Below are positions 39,434-49,421 of a stretch of 64,000 nt of DNA, piece by piece (position 1 is the first letter of the stretch; every line of letters starts with the position of its first letter). The DNA is from Saprospiraceae bacterium (GTDB lineage: Bacteria; Bacteroidota; Bacteroidia; Chitinophagales; Saprospiraceae). Location of the stretch: positions 62,001 through 126,000 of the forward strand of contig JADKGF010000009.1 of assembly GCA_016717105.1 (NCBI GenBank), written 5' to 3'. The notes beneath the pieces are model-generated. The model had not been told where the DNA came from. It made no database searches and was given only the letters and a program-made list of their open reading frames with translations. The translations under genes and the position numbers were made by a program.

Positions 39434-41508
39434 ATGGAACATAAGCACACATATGATGCACAAGGCCGACAACTTTGCTGTCTTCAGGAAGAAAAAATAT
39501 ATACCAATGCTGGTGCAAAAGATTTGTTAATCGCTAAGCATGAAGAAGATGGTTGCTGCAGTACAGAGACATCATTGAAACTAAAGACCAGTGAAGCTGA
39601 ACATACAGATGAAGACGGACATGACCATTCAAGTAGTCAAACAAGTATTTTTACAATGTTTTTGCCGGCCATTATTTCACTTGTATTGTTATTTTTTGCC
39701 ATTGGGTTTGACCATTATTTTCCACAATCGTGGTTTGTAGGTTGGATCAGAGTGGCTTGGTACGTTCTGGCATATGTACCGGTTGGTTTTCCAGTTTTGA
39801 GAGAAGCTGTAGAAAGTATTAGCAAAGGTGAAGTGTTTTCTGAGTTTTTATTAATGTCTATTGCTACGATTGGTGCGTTTGCAATTGGAGAATTTCCTGA
39901 AGGTGTGGCCGTCATGTTGTTTTACGCTATTGGAGAAGTGTTTCAGACATTAGCCGTAAAAAGAGCTAAAGCCAATATCAAATCACTGCTGGATCAGCGA
40001 CCCGACGAAGTGACCATTTTGTTCGATAACGGATCTAAAACCGTCAAGGCAGAAAGTGTCCAGATTGGCGAAATTATCCAACTAAAATCTGGTGAAAAAT
40101 TAGGATTAGATGGTATTTTGATTACTGACAAAGCGTCTTTCAATACTGCGGCACTTACAGGCGAAAGTAGGCCAGATACGAAATCCCAGGGCGAAACGGT
40201 GTTGGCCGGAATGATAAATTTAAATACCATCTCGCAGGTAAAGGTAACAGCTACATACAAAGATAGCAAGTTGAGTAAAATTTTAGAAATGGTGCAAAAT
40301 GCGACGGCTCAAAAAGCGCCAACCGAACTATTTATCAGAAAGTTTGCCAAAGTGTATACACCAATTGTCGTATTATTAGCTATGATGATTTGTGTGATTC
40401 CATACTTCTTTGTTTCAGAATATGAATTCAGCCATTGGCTATATAGAGCTTTGGTTTTTTGGTTATTTCGTGTCCTTGTGCCTTGGTTATTTCTATACCG
40501 TTGGGATATTTTGGTGGGATTGGTGCAGCCAGTAGAAATGGGATTTTGTTTAAAGGCAGCAATTTTCTCGACATCATCGCCAATATCCAAAACGTGGTTA
40601 TGGATAAAACAGGCACATTGACTGAAGGCGTTTTTAAAGTAAAGGAAGATATTCTAGATCCTGAATATGATAGAGATAGCATATTGAGTATGGTCAATGT
40701 ATTGGAAAGCCATAGCACACATCCTGTGGCAACAGCAATTCATAATTTTGTTGGCAAGATTGATCATTCGATACCAATAAAAGACATTGAAGAGCTGCCA
40801 GGTCATGGATTGAAAGCAATAGTGAATGGCAAAGAATTATTAGTAGGCAATTTTAAATTAATGGATAAAAATAGCATCACCTATGATCTCGATACTTCTA
40901 CCATTGTCTATACCATTATTGCTATTGCCTATGATAATAAGTATGTCGGATATATAACCATCGCCGATCGTATCAAGGAAGATGCCCAAAAATCTATAAA
41001 TAATCTGAATGCAATGCATGTAAAAACTACAATGCTTAGTGGAGATAAAAATTCCGTTGTGCAATATGTAGCTCAAAATCTTGGAATTACACAAGCTTTT
41101 GGAGATTTATTGCCAGAAGACAAGGTAAATAAGGTAAAGGAAATCATTGCCAAAAATGAAACTGTAGCCTTCGTAGGTGATGGATTAAACGATGCGCCTG
41201 TGGTAGCGCTAAGTCATGTGGGAATTGCGATGGGCGGACTTGGTAGCGATGCCACCATAGAGACCGCTGATGTAGTCATTCAGGATGATATGCCATCGCG
41301 AATTCCAATGGCTATCAATATCGGTAAACAAACCAAAAGAATTGTATGGCAAAATATCTCTCTAGCATTTATTGTGAAGGTTGTGGTTTTAATCCTTGGA
41401 GCTGGCGGGCTTGCTACGATGTGGGAAGCAGTTTTTGCGGATGTTGGTGTCGCTTTATTAGCCATCTTGAATGCAGTAAGAATCCAAAAAATGAAATTTG
41501 ATGCATGA
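39434..41508 (+). CDS. P1B-type heavy-metal ATPase (ZntA/CadA-like), frameshifted
   Basis: Two frames (39434-40621 and 40459-41508) join when one T is added to the T6 run at 40455-40460, giving ALVFLVISCPCALVISIP and about 691 residues. The metal site CPCALVIS is of the P1B-2 (Zn/Cd/Pb) type. DKTGTLT with the phosphorylated Asp is near residue 388, TGES near 240, and GDGLNDAP near 580; the last helix has DVGVALLAILNAVR, again a P1B-2 feature. There is no N-terminal HMA domain; instead 75 residues rich in Cys and His (RQLCCLQEE, DGCCSTE, DGHDHS) may bind metal. It moves metal from cytoplasm to periplasm, where the Czc pump could take over. Confidence 0.85.
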
Positions 41509-41522
41509 TAGCATGCCTAGGT

Positions 41523-41596
41523 TACGTATTGACAAATGTAACAGAAAGGCGCTTTTATTGACAAAAAGTATATCAATACGTACCAAAATTCGTATT
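41523..41596 (+). promoter_or_regulatory. Candidate operator half-sites upstream of the Fic gene
   Basis: TACGTATTG at 41523-41531 and CAATACGTA at 41574-41582 are a perfect 9-bp inverted repeat. A further inverted half-site, CGTATT at 41591-41596, pairs with AATACG at 41575-41580 across 10 bases and overlaps a -7 element TATTTTTG at 41593-41600. The Fic protein has a C-terminal winged-helix domain, so self-regulation through these sites is possible. Confidence 0.45.
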
Positions 41597-41600
41597 TTTG
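41593..41600 (+). promoter_or_regulatory. Putative -7 promoter element of the Fic gene
   Basis: TATTTTTG fits TAnnTTTG and lies 17 bases before the ATG at 41618. No clear -33 word at the usual distance. Confidence 0.4.
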
Positions 41601-41617
41601 GGACAAATAAAAAGAAT

Positions 41618-42697
41618 ATGGGACAAGATGTACCACATTTTCAATTGGAAAAGCTTCCACCTTTAAGAGAAAAAGTGGAAACCATTGAAATTCTTAGGCA
41701 AACAAATAAGTCCACTGCTGCTTTGGCTGAGTTAAAAGGAATAGCTAAAACCATTCCAAATCAAGCCATGCTAATTAACGCCATTGTTTTACAAGAGGCA
41801 AAAGATAGTTCTGAAATTGAAAATATTATTACTACACAAGATGAGCTTTATAAGGCATTGACAATCAATAAATCGCAAATTTCCCCTGAGACGAAGGAAG
41901 TTGTTAATTATCGTACGGCCATATTTCAAGGTTTCGACCTTATTAAAAAACAAGGATTCTTAAGAGCAAACGACATTGTGCTTATCCAACAAGCTCTAAT
42001 AGACAATAATGCTGGAATCAGAAGCGTACCTGGGACAGTGTTGAAAAATGATACCACCGGAGAAATAGTATATACACCACCGCAACAAAAAGCTGAGATA
42101 CTAGACTTGTTGTCCAATTTTATTCACCACTTTAATCTCCAAGATGATTTGTCTCCACTTATAAACTTAGCAATACTCCATTATCAGTTTGAGAGTATTC
42201 ACCCTTTTTATGATGGGAATGGAAGAACAGGTAGAATTTTAAATATTCTGTATTTAATTTTAAATGATTTGATTGATGTACCAATTTTATATCTAAGCTC
42301 ATATATAATTGCCAATAAACCAGAGTATTACCGACTATTAAATCGTACAAATCGGTATGGACAATGGGAAGAATGGATATTATTTATGCTCAAAGCTGTT
42401 GAATATACATCAAAAGACACGATCACTAAGATTACAAATATCAAGGACCAGTTGGATTCAACCATTATTCAAGTCCAAGAAAAAGCACCAAAAATCTATA
42501 GAAAAGACCTTGTTGAATTATTATTTGAGCAACCTTATTCGAAAATTGAATTTCTTGTAAATAAATTAGGTGTAGAACGAAAGGCGGCTTCCAGATATTT
42601 AAGAGAATTAGAGCATATTGGTGTGGTAGAATCTCAAAAAATTGGTAGGGAAACATTGTATATAAATAAGGCATTAATTGAAATATTGAAACATTAA
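41618..42697 (+). CDS. Class II Fic protein (AMP transferase) with C-terminal winged helix
   Basis: 359 residues from the ATG at 41618 (MGQDVPHFQLEKLPPL, the usual beginning of this family); the frame is open 40 codons further but that part overlaps the ATPase gene. The inhibitory helix has the motif SSEIEN at residues 64-69, fitting (S/T)xxxE(G/N), placed N-terminal to the Fic core, so this is a class II enzyme. The catalytic loop HPFYDGNGRTGR is at 195-206. The last 70 residues resemble a winged helix (FLVNKLGVERKAASRYLREL). It should AMPylate a protein under control of the inhibitory Glu. It is next to the metal cluster but seems to be a separate unit. Confidence 0.88.
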   Translation: MGQDVPHFQLEKLPPLREKVETIEILRQTNKSTAALAELKGIAKTIPNQAMLINAIVLQEAKDSSEIENIITTQDELYKALTINKSQISPETKEVVNYRTAIFQGFDLIKKQGFLRANDIVLIQQALIDNNAGIRSVPGTVLKNDTTGEIVYTPPQQKAEILDLLSNFIHHFNLQDDLSPLINLAILHYQFESIHPFYDGNGRTGRILNILYLILNDLIDVPILYLSSYIIANKPEYYRLLNRTNRYGQWEEWILFMLKAVEYTSKDTITKITNIKDQLDSTIIQVQEKAPKIYRKDLVELLFEQPYSKIEFLVNKLGVERKAASRYLRELEHIGVVESQKIGRETLYINKALIEILKH

Positions 42698-42837
42698 TTG
42701 GCAAATGCTTACTTTACATTGACAAACACTTATCTGAAATTATTGGGCAGTTATAGGTATGCTTTGTATATTTGACATATGATAAATATCACACCATAAT
42801 ATTTTGTTAAGCTTATATTGCATTGTAATAATTTTTA

Positions 42838-42845
42838 TATCTTTG
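42838..42845 (+). promoter_or_regulatory. Putative -7 promoter element of feoAB
   Basis: TATCTTTG matches TAnnTTTG. A -33-like TTG is found at 42818-42820, 17 bases upstream. The first base of the transcript should be near 42851. Confidence 0.5.
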
Positions 42846-42853
42846 CAATTTGA

Positions 42854-42866
42854 ATTTAGTCTAAAT
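42854..42866 (+). promoter_or_regulatory. Palindrome ATTTAGTCTAAAT: probable metal-regulator operator for feoAB
   Basis: A perfect 6+1+6 palindrome just after the expected transcription start of feoAB. The core TTTAGnCTAAA resembles half of the DtxR/IdeR/MntR-type operator consensus. The same core occurs at 56746-56756 before the FecI-type sigma gene. Confidence 0.6.
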
Positions 42867-42874
42867 AACAAATA

Positions 42875-43111
42875 GTGAACTTGCCCAAAACATTAGACAG
42901 TCTTCAACCAGGTCAATCGGCCTATGTTTCTGTTTTGAACGAAAATAAATTTACCTGCAAGCTGATGAATCTCGGTATCATGCCGAAAACTAAAGTTACC
43001 ATGGTCAGAAAATCACCCTTCGGTGGCGCATTTTACATCAAGATAGATAATATCCAGATGGCTATGCGCGAAAGCGAAGCTAATACTATTTTTATCCAGG
43101 ATATCGTATGA
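42875..43111 (+). CDS. feoA: Ferrous iron transport protein A
   Basis: 78 residues, GTG start at 42875. An SH3-like small protein of the FeoA family: KLMNLGIMPKTKVTMVRKSP and GGAFYIKIDNIQMAMRESEA are the typical core. It assists FeoB at the inner face of the membrane. Its stop overlaps the feoB start by 4 bases (ATGA), which implies translational coupling. Probably repressed by iron through the palindrome upstream. Confidence 0.92.
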   Translation: MNLPKTLDSLQPGQSAYVSVLNENKFTCKLMNLGIMPKTKVTMVRKSPFGGAFYIKIDNIQMAMRESEANTIFIQDIV

Positions 43112-45231
43112 CACACAAAACCGGATTGCCTGTCGTAGCCGTTTTGGGCAATCCCAATTCAGGAAAGTCATCCCTTTTTAATTATCTGACAGGAATGAGA
43201 CAGGATGTGTCTAATTTTCCAGGTGTCACCGTAGATAAAAAGAATGCATCTATGGTACTACCAAGTGGCAAGAGCATCCAGATTATTGATTTTCCTGGTA
43301 CTTACAGCGTTTTCCCAAATTCAGCCGAAGAGAAATTGGTTATCAATACAATCACAAATCCAAGTGATCCAAATTTTCCAGATGCGGTACTCTATGTGGC
43401 CGATGTGACACAACTCGATAGACATCTACTTTTTGCTACTCAAATCCGTGATTTAGGCTTCCCGATGGTGTTGATATTGAATATGGTTGATATAGCTGAA
43501 ACTTCAGGTATAAAAATCAACCAAGAAGTACTCGAAAACTATTTGGGCTGCAAGGTGATTCTCACATCGGTACGTACAGAAAAGGGAATGAATGAAATCA
43601 TGCCAGCGCTCGATATCATGCTTGCAAACAATATGCGACCTGATCACACTTTATACCAGCTTTCTGATAAGGAAAATACAGTAGCTGCTGCTGTTGCGGC
43701 AATGCTCGAAACGACCAATCTGTATAGAGCAAAACTCATCGCACATCATGTGGAATGGCTCAGCTATCTAAGTCCCACCCAAAAGGATGCGATTATAAAA
43801 ATAAACAAGGCAGAAGATTTTAATGATATTCGGTATCAGGTGCTGGAGACGATGAACAGATTTGGACATCATTCGCCGATTGTGAATAAAACGACCGCAA
43901 AATGTCCTACATCTGGCAAGACATGGACGGACAAAATTGATAATTGGATCACACATAAAATCTGGGGACCCATCATTTTCTTTACCATCATGTTGATCGT
44001 CTTCCAATCCATTTATAGTTGGGCAGAATTACCGATGGAATGGATAGAACAAGGATTTGCGATGGCTGGTTCTTTTTTAAATGATCATCTGCAAGACAGC
44101 TGGTGGAGCGACTTGCTTATAAATGGAGTCTTGGCAGGCTTAGGTGGCGTTTTGGTCTTCGTTCCACAGATTACTATTCTTTTTCTATTGATTGCATTGC
44201 TCGAAGAATCAGGTTATATGAGTAGAGTAGTGTACATGTTTGATTCTATCATGCAGCATTTAGGTATGAATGGACGGAGCATGGTATCATTGATATCAAG
44301 TGGAGCCTGTGCCATTCCAGCTATAATGGCTACACGTACCATCAGCAATCAAAAAGAAAGGCTCATCACCATTCTCGTCAGTCCGCTTATTAGTTGTTCT
44401 GCGAGATTGCCAGTATATGCAGTATTGATCGGCTTTGTAGTGCCAGATGTCAAAATATGGAACGTCATCAATTTGCAAGGACTTGCCTTTATGGGCTTAT
44501 ATCTTCTGGGTATCATTGGAGTCATAGTGTCATCTTTGTTTTTCAAAACAATATTGAAATCGGAATCAACCTCATACCTAATGATTGAGTTGCCAAATTA
44601 TAAGCCGCCAATCTGGAAGAATGTATTTTTGTTGGTAAAAGAAAAAGTATTATCCTTTATCATTGGAGCTGGCAAAATCATTCTGCTGATCTCTATGATT
44701 CTTTGGTTTCTGGCTAGTTATGGACCTGGAGAAAAGATGCAACAAAGCGTAGTAAGTGCTGAAAAATATAGTATCGAAAATGGGCTAAATGATGATGAAA
44801 AAAGCCATCTAATCGCATCTTATAAGCTCGAATCGTCCTATATCGGCCATTTGGGCAAGTTTATTGAACCAGCGATCAAGCCTTTGGGATTCGATTGGAA
44901 AATAGGAATAGCTTTGCTTACATCATTTGCTGCACGCGAAGTATTTGTAGGCACAATGGCGACGATTTACAGCGTAGGAAATGACAGCGACGAGATGACC
45001 ATCAGACAAAAAATGACAGCTGAAATGCGGCCTGGTACAAATATTAAGATTTATAATCCCGCTTCAGCTTTGTCACTGCTTGTATTTTATGTATTTGCTA
45101 TGCAATGTATGAGTACTTTGGCTATTACCAGAAAGGAAACCAATACTTGGAAATGGTCGATTGTGCAGTTTTCATACATGGGAATTCTAGCGTATTTAGG
45201 TGCATTTACGGTATATCATCTGCTATCATAA
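43108..45231 (+). CDS. feoB: Ferrous iron transport protein B
   Basis: 707 residues, intact. The N-terminal G domain has G1 GNPNSGKSSLF near residue 12, the G2 region FPGVTVDKK, G3 DFPGTYS, and G4 NMVD. The membrane part has two Gate-type repeats, the first with VLVFVPQITILFLLIALLEE followed by SGYMSRVVY. The C-terminus has the usual CMSTLAITRKETNTWKW. It brings Fe2+ across the inner membrane. Co-transcribed with feoA. Confidence 0.95.
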   Translation: MTHKTGLPVVAVLGNPNSGKSSLFNYLTGMRQDVSNFPGVTVDKKNASMVLPSGKSIQIIDFPGTYSVFPNSAEEKLVINTITNPSDPNFPDAVLYVADVTQLDRHLLFATQIRDLGFPMVLILNMVDIAETSGIKINQEVLENYLGCKVILTSVRTEKGMNEIMPALDIMLANNMRPDHTLYQLSDKENTVAAAVAAMLETTNLYRAKLIAHHVEWLSYLSPTQKDAIIKINKAEDFNDIRYQVLETMNRFGHHSPIVNKTTAKCPTSGKTWTDKIDNWITHKIWGPIIFFTIMLIVFQSIYSWAELPMEWIEQGFAMAGSFLNDHLQDSWWSDLLINGVLAGLGGVLVFVPQITILFLLIALLEESGYMSRVVYMFDSIMQHLGMNGRSMVSLISSGACAIPAIMATRTISNQKERLITILVSPLISCSARLPVYAVLIGFVVPDVKIWNVINLQGLAFMGLYLLGIIGVIVSSLFFKTILKSESTSYLMIELPNYKPPIWKNVFLLVKEKVLSFIIGAGKIILLISMILWFLASYGPGEKMQQSVVSAEKYSIENGLNDDEKSHLIASYKLESSYIGHLGKFIEPAIKPLGFDWKIGIALLTSFAAREVFVGTMATIYSVGNDSDEMTIRQKMTAEMRPGTNIKIYNPASALSLLVFYVFAMQCMSTLAITRKETNTWKWSIVQFSYMGILAYLGAFTVYHLLS

Positions 45232-45285
45232 TATTTTTGAAAATGTTTTGACAAGCAAAGCCGGCATAATCAACGCAATTATTAT

Positions 45286-45293
45286 TACTTTTG
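45286..45293 (+). promoter_or_regulatory. Putative -7 promoter element of purF
   Basis: TACTTTTG fits TAnnTTTG and lies 44 bases before the purF ATG. A -33 word at the normal spacing is not seen. Confidence 0.35.
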
Positions 45294-45337
45294 TGGCTCA
45301 TTCTATTGAGAATGACATACCATCTTAATTCCAGTTC

Positions 45338-47233
45338 ATGAGTGACTCAATAAAACACGAGTGTGGTCTAGCATTGATCCGATTACTCAAGCCTCTTGAT
45401 TATTATCATAAAAAATATGGCACAGCGCTGTATGGGCTTAACAAAATGAATCTGCTTCTTCAAAAACAACGCAATCGAGGACAGGATGGAGCAGGACTGG
45501 TCACTATAAAATTGGACACACCACCAGGCACGAGATTTATTAGTAGAAAAAGGAGCAATAGCCCTCAATATCTCAAAGATTTGTTTGACAATATTTTTGC
45601 CAATTTTCAAGATTTGTCTAAGGAACAATTTAATGATCCCCAATGGCTCAAGGATAATAAGCCTTATATTGGTGAATTGCTCTTGGGACATCTCAGATAC
45701 GGTACACATGGCGCCAATACAATCGAAACAGTACATCCATTCCTACGTCAAAACAATTGGATTACCCGCAATCTGGTCCTCGCTGGCAATTTTAATCTAA
45801 CCAATGTCGATGAATTGTTTGCTGAGTTATTGTCATTTGGGCAATATCCAAAAGAGAAATCTGACACCGTTACCGTGCTTGAAAAGATTGGTCATTTTTT
45901 AGATGATGAAGTTCAAAGATTATTTAATTGGTTCAAATCACAAGGATTTACAAATCTGGAAATAAATAATATGATTGCTGATCATCTTGATGTTCAGCGA
46001 CTTCTGCTCAGAGCATCCAGAAAATTTGATGGTGGTTATGTCATGGCAGGTCTCATTGGACATGGTGATGCATTTGTTTTCAGAGATCCTGCGGGCATTC
46101 GACCTGCATTTTATTATCAAGATGACGAGATTGTTGTCGTTGCTTCCGAAAGACCGGCTATCCAGACAAGCCTCAACATTCGGTTCAATCAGGTGAAAGA
46201 ACTTCAACCCGGGCATGCGCTTATAATTAAGAAAAATGGGCTGGTATCAGAAGAGTTGGTCAAAGAACCGACAAAACCAACACCATGTAGTTTTGAAAGG
46301 ATTTATTTTAGTCGCGGTACGGATAGAGACATTTATCTTGAACGTAAAAAATTGGGTGAACTCTTGGCCGACAAAATTTTGAAGGCTGTAGATTATGATA
46401 TCGAAAATACAATCTTCTCGTTTATCCCCAATACGGCGGAGGTAGCTTTCTTTGGTATGATCAAAGGACTAGAAGCAAAGCTCAATGACATTAAAAGTAA
46501 AAAGATTCTGGAGTTATCACAACAAGGTCTTTTGACAGACGAAGCCTTAGCAAATGTCTTATCATTAGCGGTTAGAGCCGAAAAACTTGCCGTAAAAGAT
46601 GAAAAATTAAGGACTTTTATAGCCGATGATGCCTCAAGAAATCAAATGGTATCGCATGTATATGATGTTACCTACGGCATAGTACGCAATGAAGTAGATA
46701 CATTAGTACTGATCGATGATTCTATCGTCCGAGGTACGACACTCAAAGAAAGCATCATCTATATCTTATCTACTTTAAGACCCAAAAAAATCATTATTGT
46801 TTCTTCTGCACCACAGATCCGATATCCAGATTGTTACGGTATCGATATGAGCAAGATGAAAGAATTTGTGGCATTTAGGGCTTTAGTTGAACTTTTGGAA
46901 GAAGATGGTAAGTCGGACTTGATGATGTTTTGAAATGTTGTTTAGAAGAAGAAAATAAACCTGTTCATGAAATGCAAAATAAGGTACAGTCGCTTTACGC
47001 TAATTATACAGATGATCAAATTTCAGCCAAAATTTCCCAATTGGTCACACCTGAAAATATTGCACCAGAAGTGCAAGTGCTTTACCAAAGTATAGAGGAT
47101 CTGCACAAAGCATGTCCAAATCATAATGGAGATTGGTATTTTCTCTGGCAATTATCCTACACCTGGTGGTATTAGAGTTGTCAATCGTGCCTTTATCAAT
47201 TATATGAGAAACAACGACGAAAGGGCATATTAA
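45338..47233 (+). CDS. purF: Amidophosphoribosyltransferase (two frameshifts in this sequence)
   Basis: The frame from 45338 stops at 46933, but adding one T in the run near 46928-46931 leads into MMFLKCCLEEEN, and removing one T near 47152-47155 restores DWYFSGNYPTPGGIRVVNRA to TAA at 47233. The joined protein has about 632 residues, normal for this long Bacteroidota form. Cys9 after a short propeptide (MSDSIKHECG) would be the N-terminal nucleophile of the glutaminase domain. The PRPP loop LIDDSIVRGTT is near 465. It makes 5-phosphoribosylamine, the first step of purine synthesis. Because this gene is normally needed, the breaks are best seen as sequence errors. Confidence 0.85.
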
Positions 47234-47279
47234 TTCCCTTATAGGTGCATTTTCTAGTTTGTAAAGAAGTTTAGAATAC

Positions 47280-47657
47280 TTACGATATGGAATGTAAACC
47301 TATCCTGTTGCCTTCTGTATCCAATATCAAGCCCATAAATCCGAATTCCTCGGAGATCGCGGTTTTTGGTACTAAAATACGGCCACCTGCGGCAACTACT
47401 TTATCCAAAACAAGCTGAACATCTGGATTGGCATTCAAATAGACCAAACTACCTTTAGTATTTGAAGGTTCATAAAATGATTCGTTAAAAACTATAGCAC
47501 CAGTAACGTCAGACATCATTTCTGCAACTGGAAACATACGCATTTTCAGCATTGGATTATCCATAGGAATCATCTTGATACCAAGGATTGTTTCATAAAA
47601 TGCTTGGGCTTTGTCTATATCTGATGTAGGAATCTCAAACCAACTTATCGAACTCAT
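47280..47657 (-). CDS. VOC (glyoxalase-fold) family protein
   Basis: 125 residues from the ATG at 47655-47657 (MSSISWFEIPTSDIDKAQAF), a better start than the ATG 8 codons upstream. It shows two beta-alpha-beta-beta-beta repeats: FEIPTSDIDKAQAFYETILG at the N-terminus and EFGFMGLILDTEGNRIGLHS at the C-terminus, as in glyoxalase/bleomycin-resistance proteins. The enzyme activity and substrate cannot be told. It converges with purF, leaving 46 bases between the stops. Confidence 0.8.
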   Translation of the reverse strand: MSSISWFEIPTSDIDKAQAFYETILGIKMIPMDNPMLKMRMFPVAEMMSDVTGAIVFNESFYEPSNTKGSLVYLNANPDVQLVLDKVVAAGGRILVPKTAISEEFGFMGLILDTEGNRIGLHSIS

Positions 47658-47895
47658 ATTTCTATCTAATTTAGATAACAAATATCAGGTTTTTTTCATC
47701 AACAAGCAATTTTTCAACTGGAATTTGTCCGAATTATTATGTATTAAATGTATAAAATGTAATTTTGATCATATACAGTTCATACTTAAATCATGAGAAA
47801 AAATATTGATTACAATTAATTTTACCTATCAATATGATTGTGGCAATTGAGTTGGTGAAATATTATATTTTTAGCCTGTTCGTAAATGTATATCC

Positions 47896-49421
47896 ATGCA
47901 AACCAATAATCAAGAATTTCAACGGCAATTTGATGTACTACAGTCTAAATTTGCTGAGCAATACAGGCAGGTTTTTGAAAATAAATTGGCACCCAAAACC
48001 ATTGTCGTAATTCCAAGTCTGACTTTGGATCATGAAATCCTTTCAAAAATCAAAGGACATTTCTACTATGAAGAACGCATGTTGTGCATGTTGATGCTTT
48101 TGCGGATGCCAGAGACACGAGTCACGTTTGTTACTAGTATTCCTATTTCACCACTTATTATAGATTATTATTTGCACATGTTGCCAGGTATCACACAGCA
48201 CCATGCAAGGAGCAGGCTCACCTTATTGAGTTGTTATGATTCTGGAAATCTCCCATTAACAAACAAAATTCTGAATCGACCAAGACTTATAAAGCGAATC
48301 AGGCAGAGTATTCCAGATTGTGACGCTGCTCACTTGGTTTATTTTAATACGACAGATGCAGAGAAGGAGTTGGCGATTAAGCTCAATATTCCCATGTATG
48401 CTTGTGATCCATCCTTTAATTATTTAGGCTCTAAAAGCGGCAGCCGTAGTGTTTTTAAAGAATGTGGTGTGAACTTGCCGCCAGGATATGAAGACTTATA
48501 TTCTGAGTCTGATCTTTTTAGGGCATTAACAAAATTGCGAATAGCATATCCAGATATTTCAAAAGCAGTAGTAAAAATAAATGAAGGTTTTCAGGAGATG
48601 GTAATGCTATTTTTGTTTACCCGGATATTAGTATGGAATATGATGCGTTGTATCAATGGATTCAAGACCATAAACATGCGCAATTGAAAATAGTAGCTAA
48701 AAAACTAAGCTATGACCATTTCATAGAAAAAATCATTAAAACAGGTGGTATTGTTGAGGCATTTGTAACGGGAACCGAAGTCACATCACCTTCAGTCCAA
48801 TGCAGGATAAATCCGCTGGGAGAAGTATGTGTGATATCGACGCATGATCAGGTATTATCGGGAGAAAATCAGCAAATTTTTGCAGGTGCAAATTTCCCGG
48901 CGAGTGATGATTATAGTGTAGAGTTGTCAGAAATTACAAAAAAAATAGGTCAGACCTTGAGAGATAAAGGCGCACTTGGTCGCTTTGGAGTTGATTTTAT
49001 GAGTGTTAAATCTGATGATGGATGGAATCATTATGCCATTGAGATCAATCTCCGTAAAGGTGGCACTACGCATCCTTTTCTCATGCTGCAGTTTCTTACA
49101 GAAGGCTATTACGATTCCGATTTAGGAAGCTATGTATTACCGGATGGCAGGACAAGGTATTACTTTGCGACTGACAATCTTCAAAATGATGCGTACAAGG
49201 GATTGACGCCTTTGGATCTCATAGATATAGCGATGCATCATGCACTGCATTTCGATCATACAAAATGTGAAGGTGTGATGTTTCATATCATCAGTGCACT
49301 GTCGCAATATGGTAAGTTGGGCCTTGTGAGCATAGCGTCAAGCCCGCAAAAAGCCATAGAATACTATCAGCGAGTGATTGATGTATTAAACGATGAGACG
49401 TTGCCTCTTAAGCAAGATTAG
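47896..49421 (+). CDS. ATP-grasp peptide ligase, PGM1-related (frameshifted)
   Basis: Two frames (47896-48687 and 48633-49421) join when one T is added near 48593, giving VKINEGFSGDGNAIFVYPDI and about 508 residues. The middle has ATP-grasp features: KAVVKINEGFSGDGNA for the nucleotide-binding loop, and near the end of the core GRFGVDFMSVKSDDGWNHYA followed by EINLRKGGTTHP for the Mg-binding Glu/Asn pair. The C-terminal 110 residues resemble the PGM1 C-terminal domain. Such enzymes join an amino acid or carboxylate to an amine. No biosynthetic cluster surrounds it, so the product is unknown. The 3' end overlaps yebC by 14 bases, tail to tail. Confidence 0.75.
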
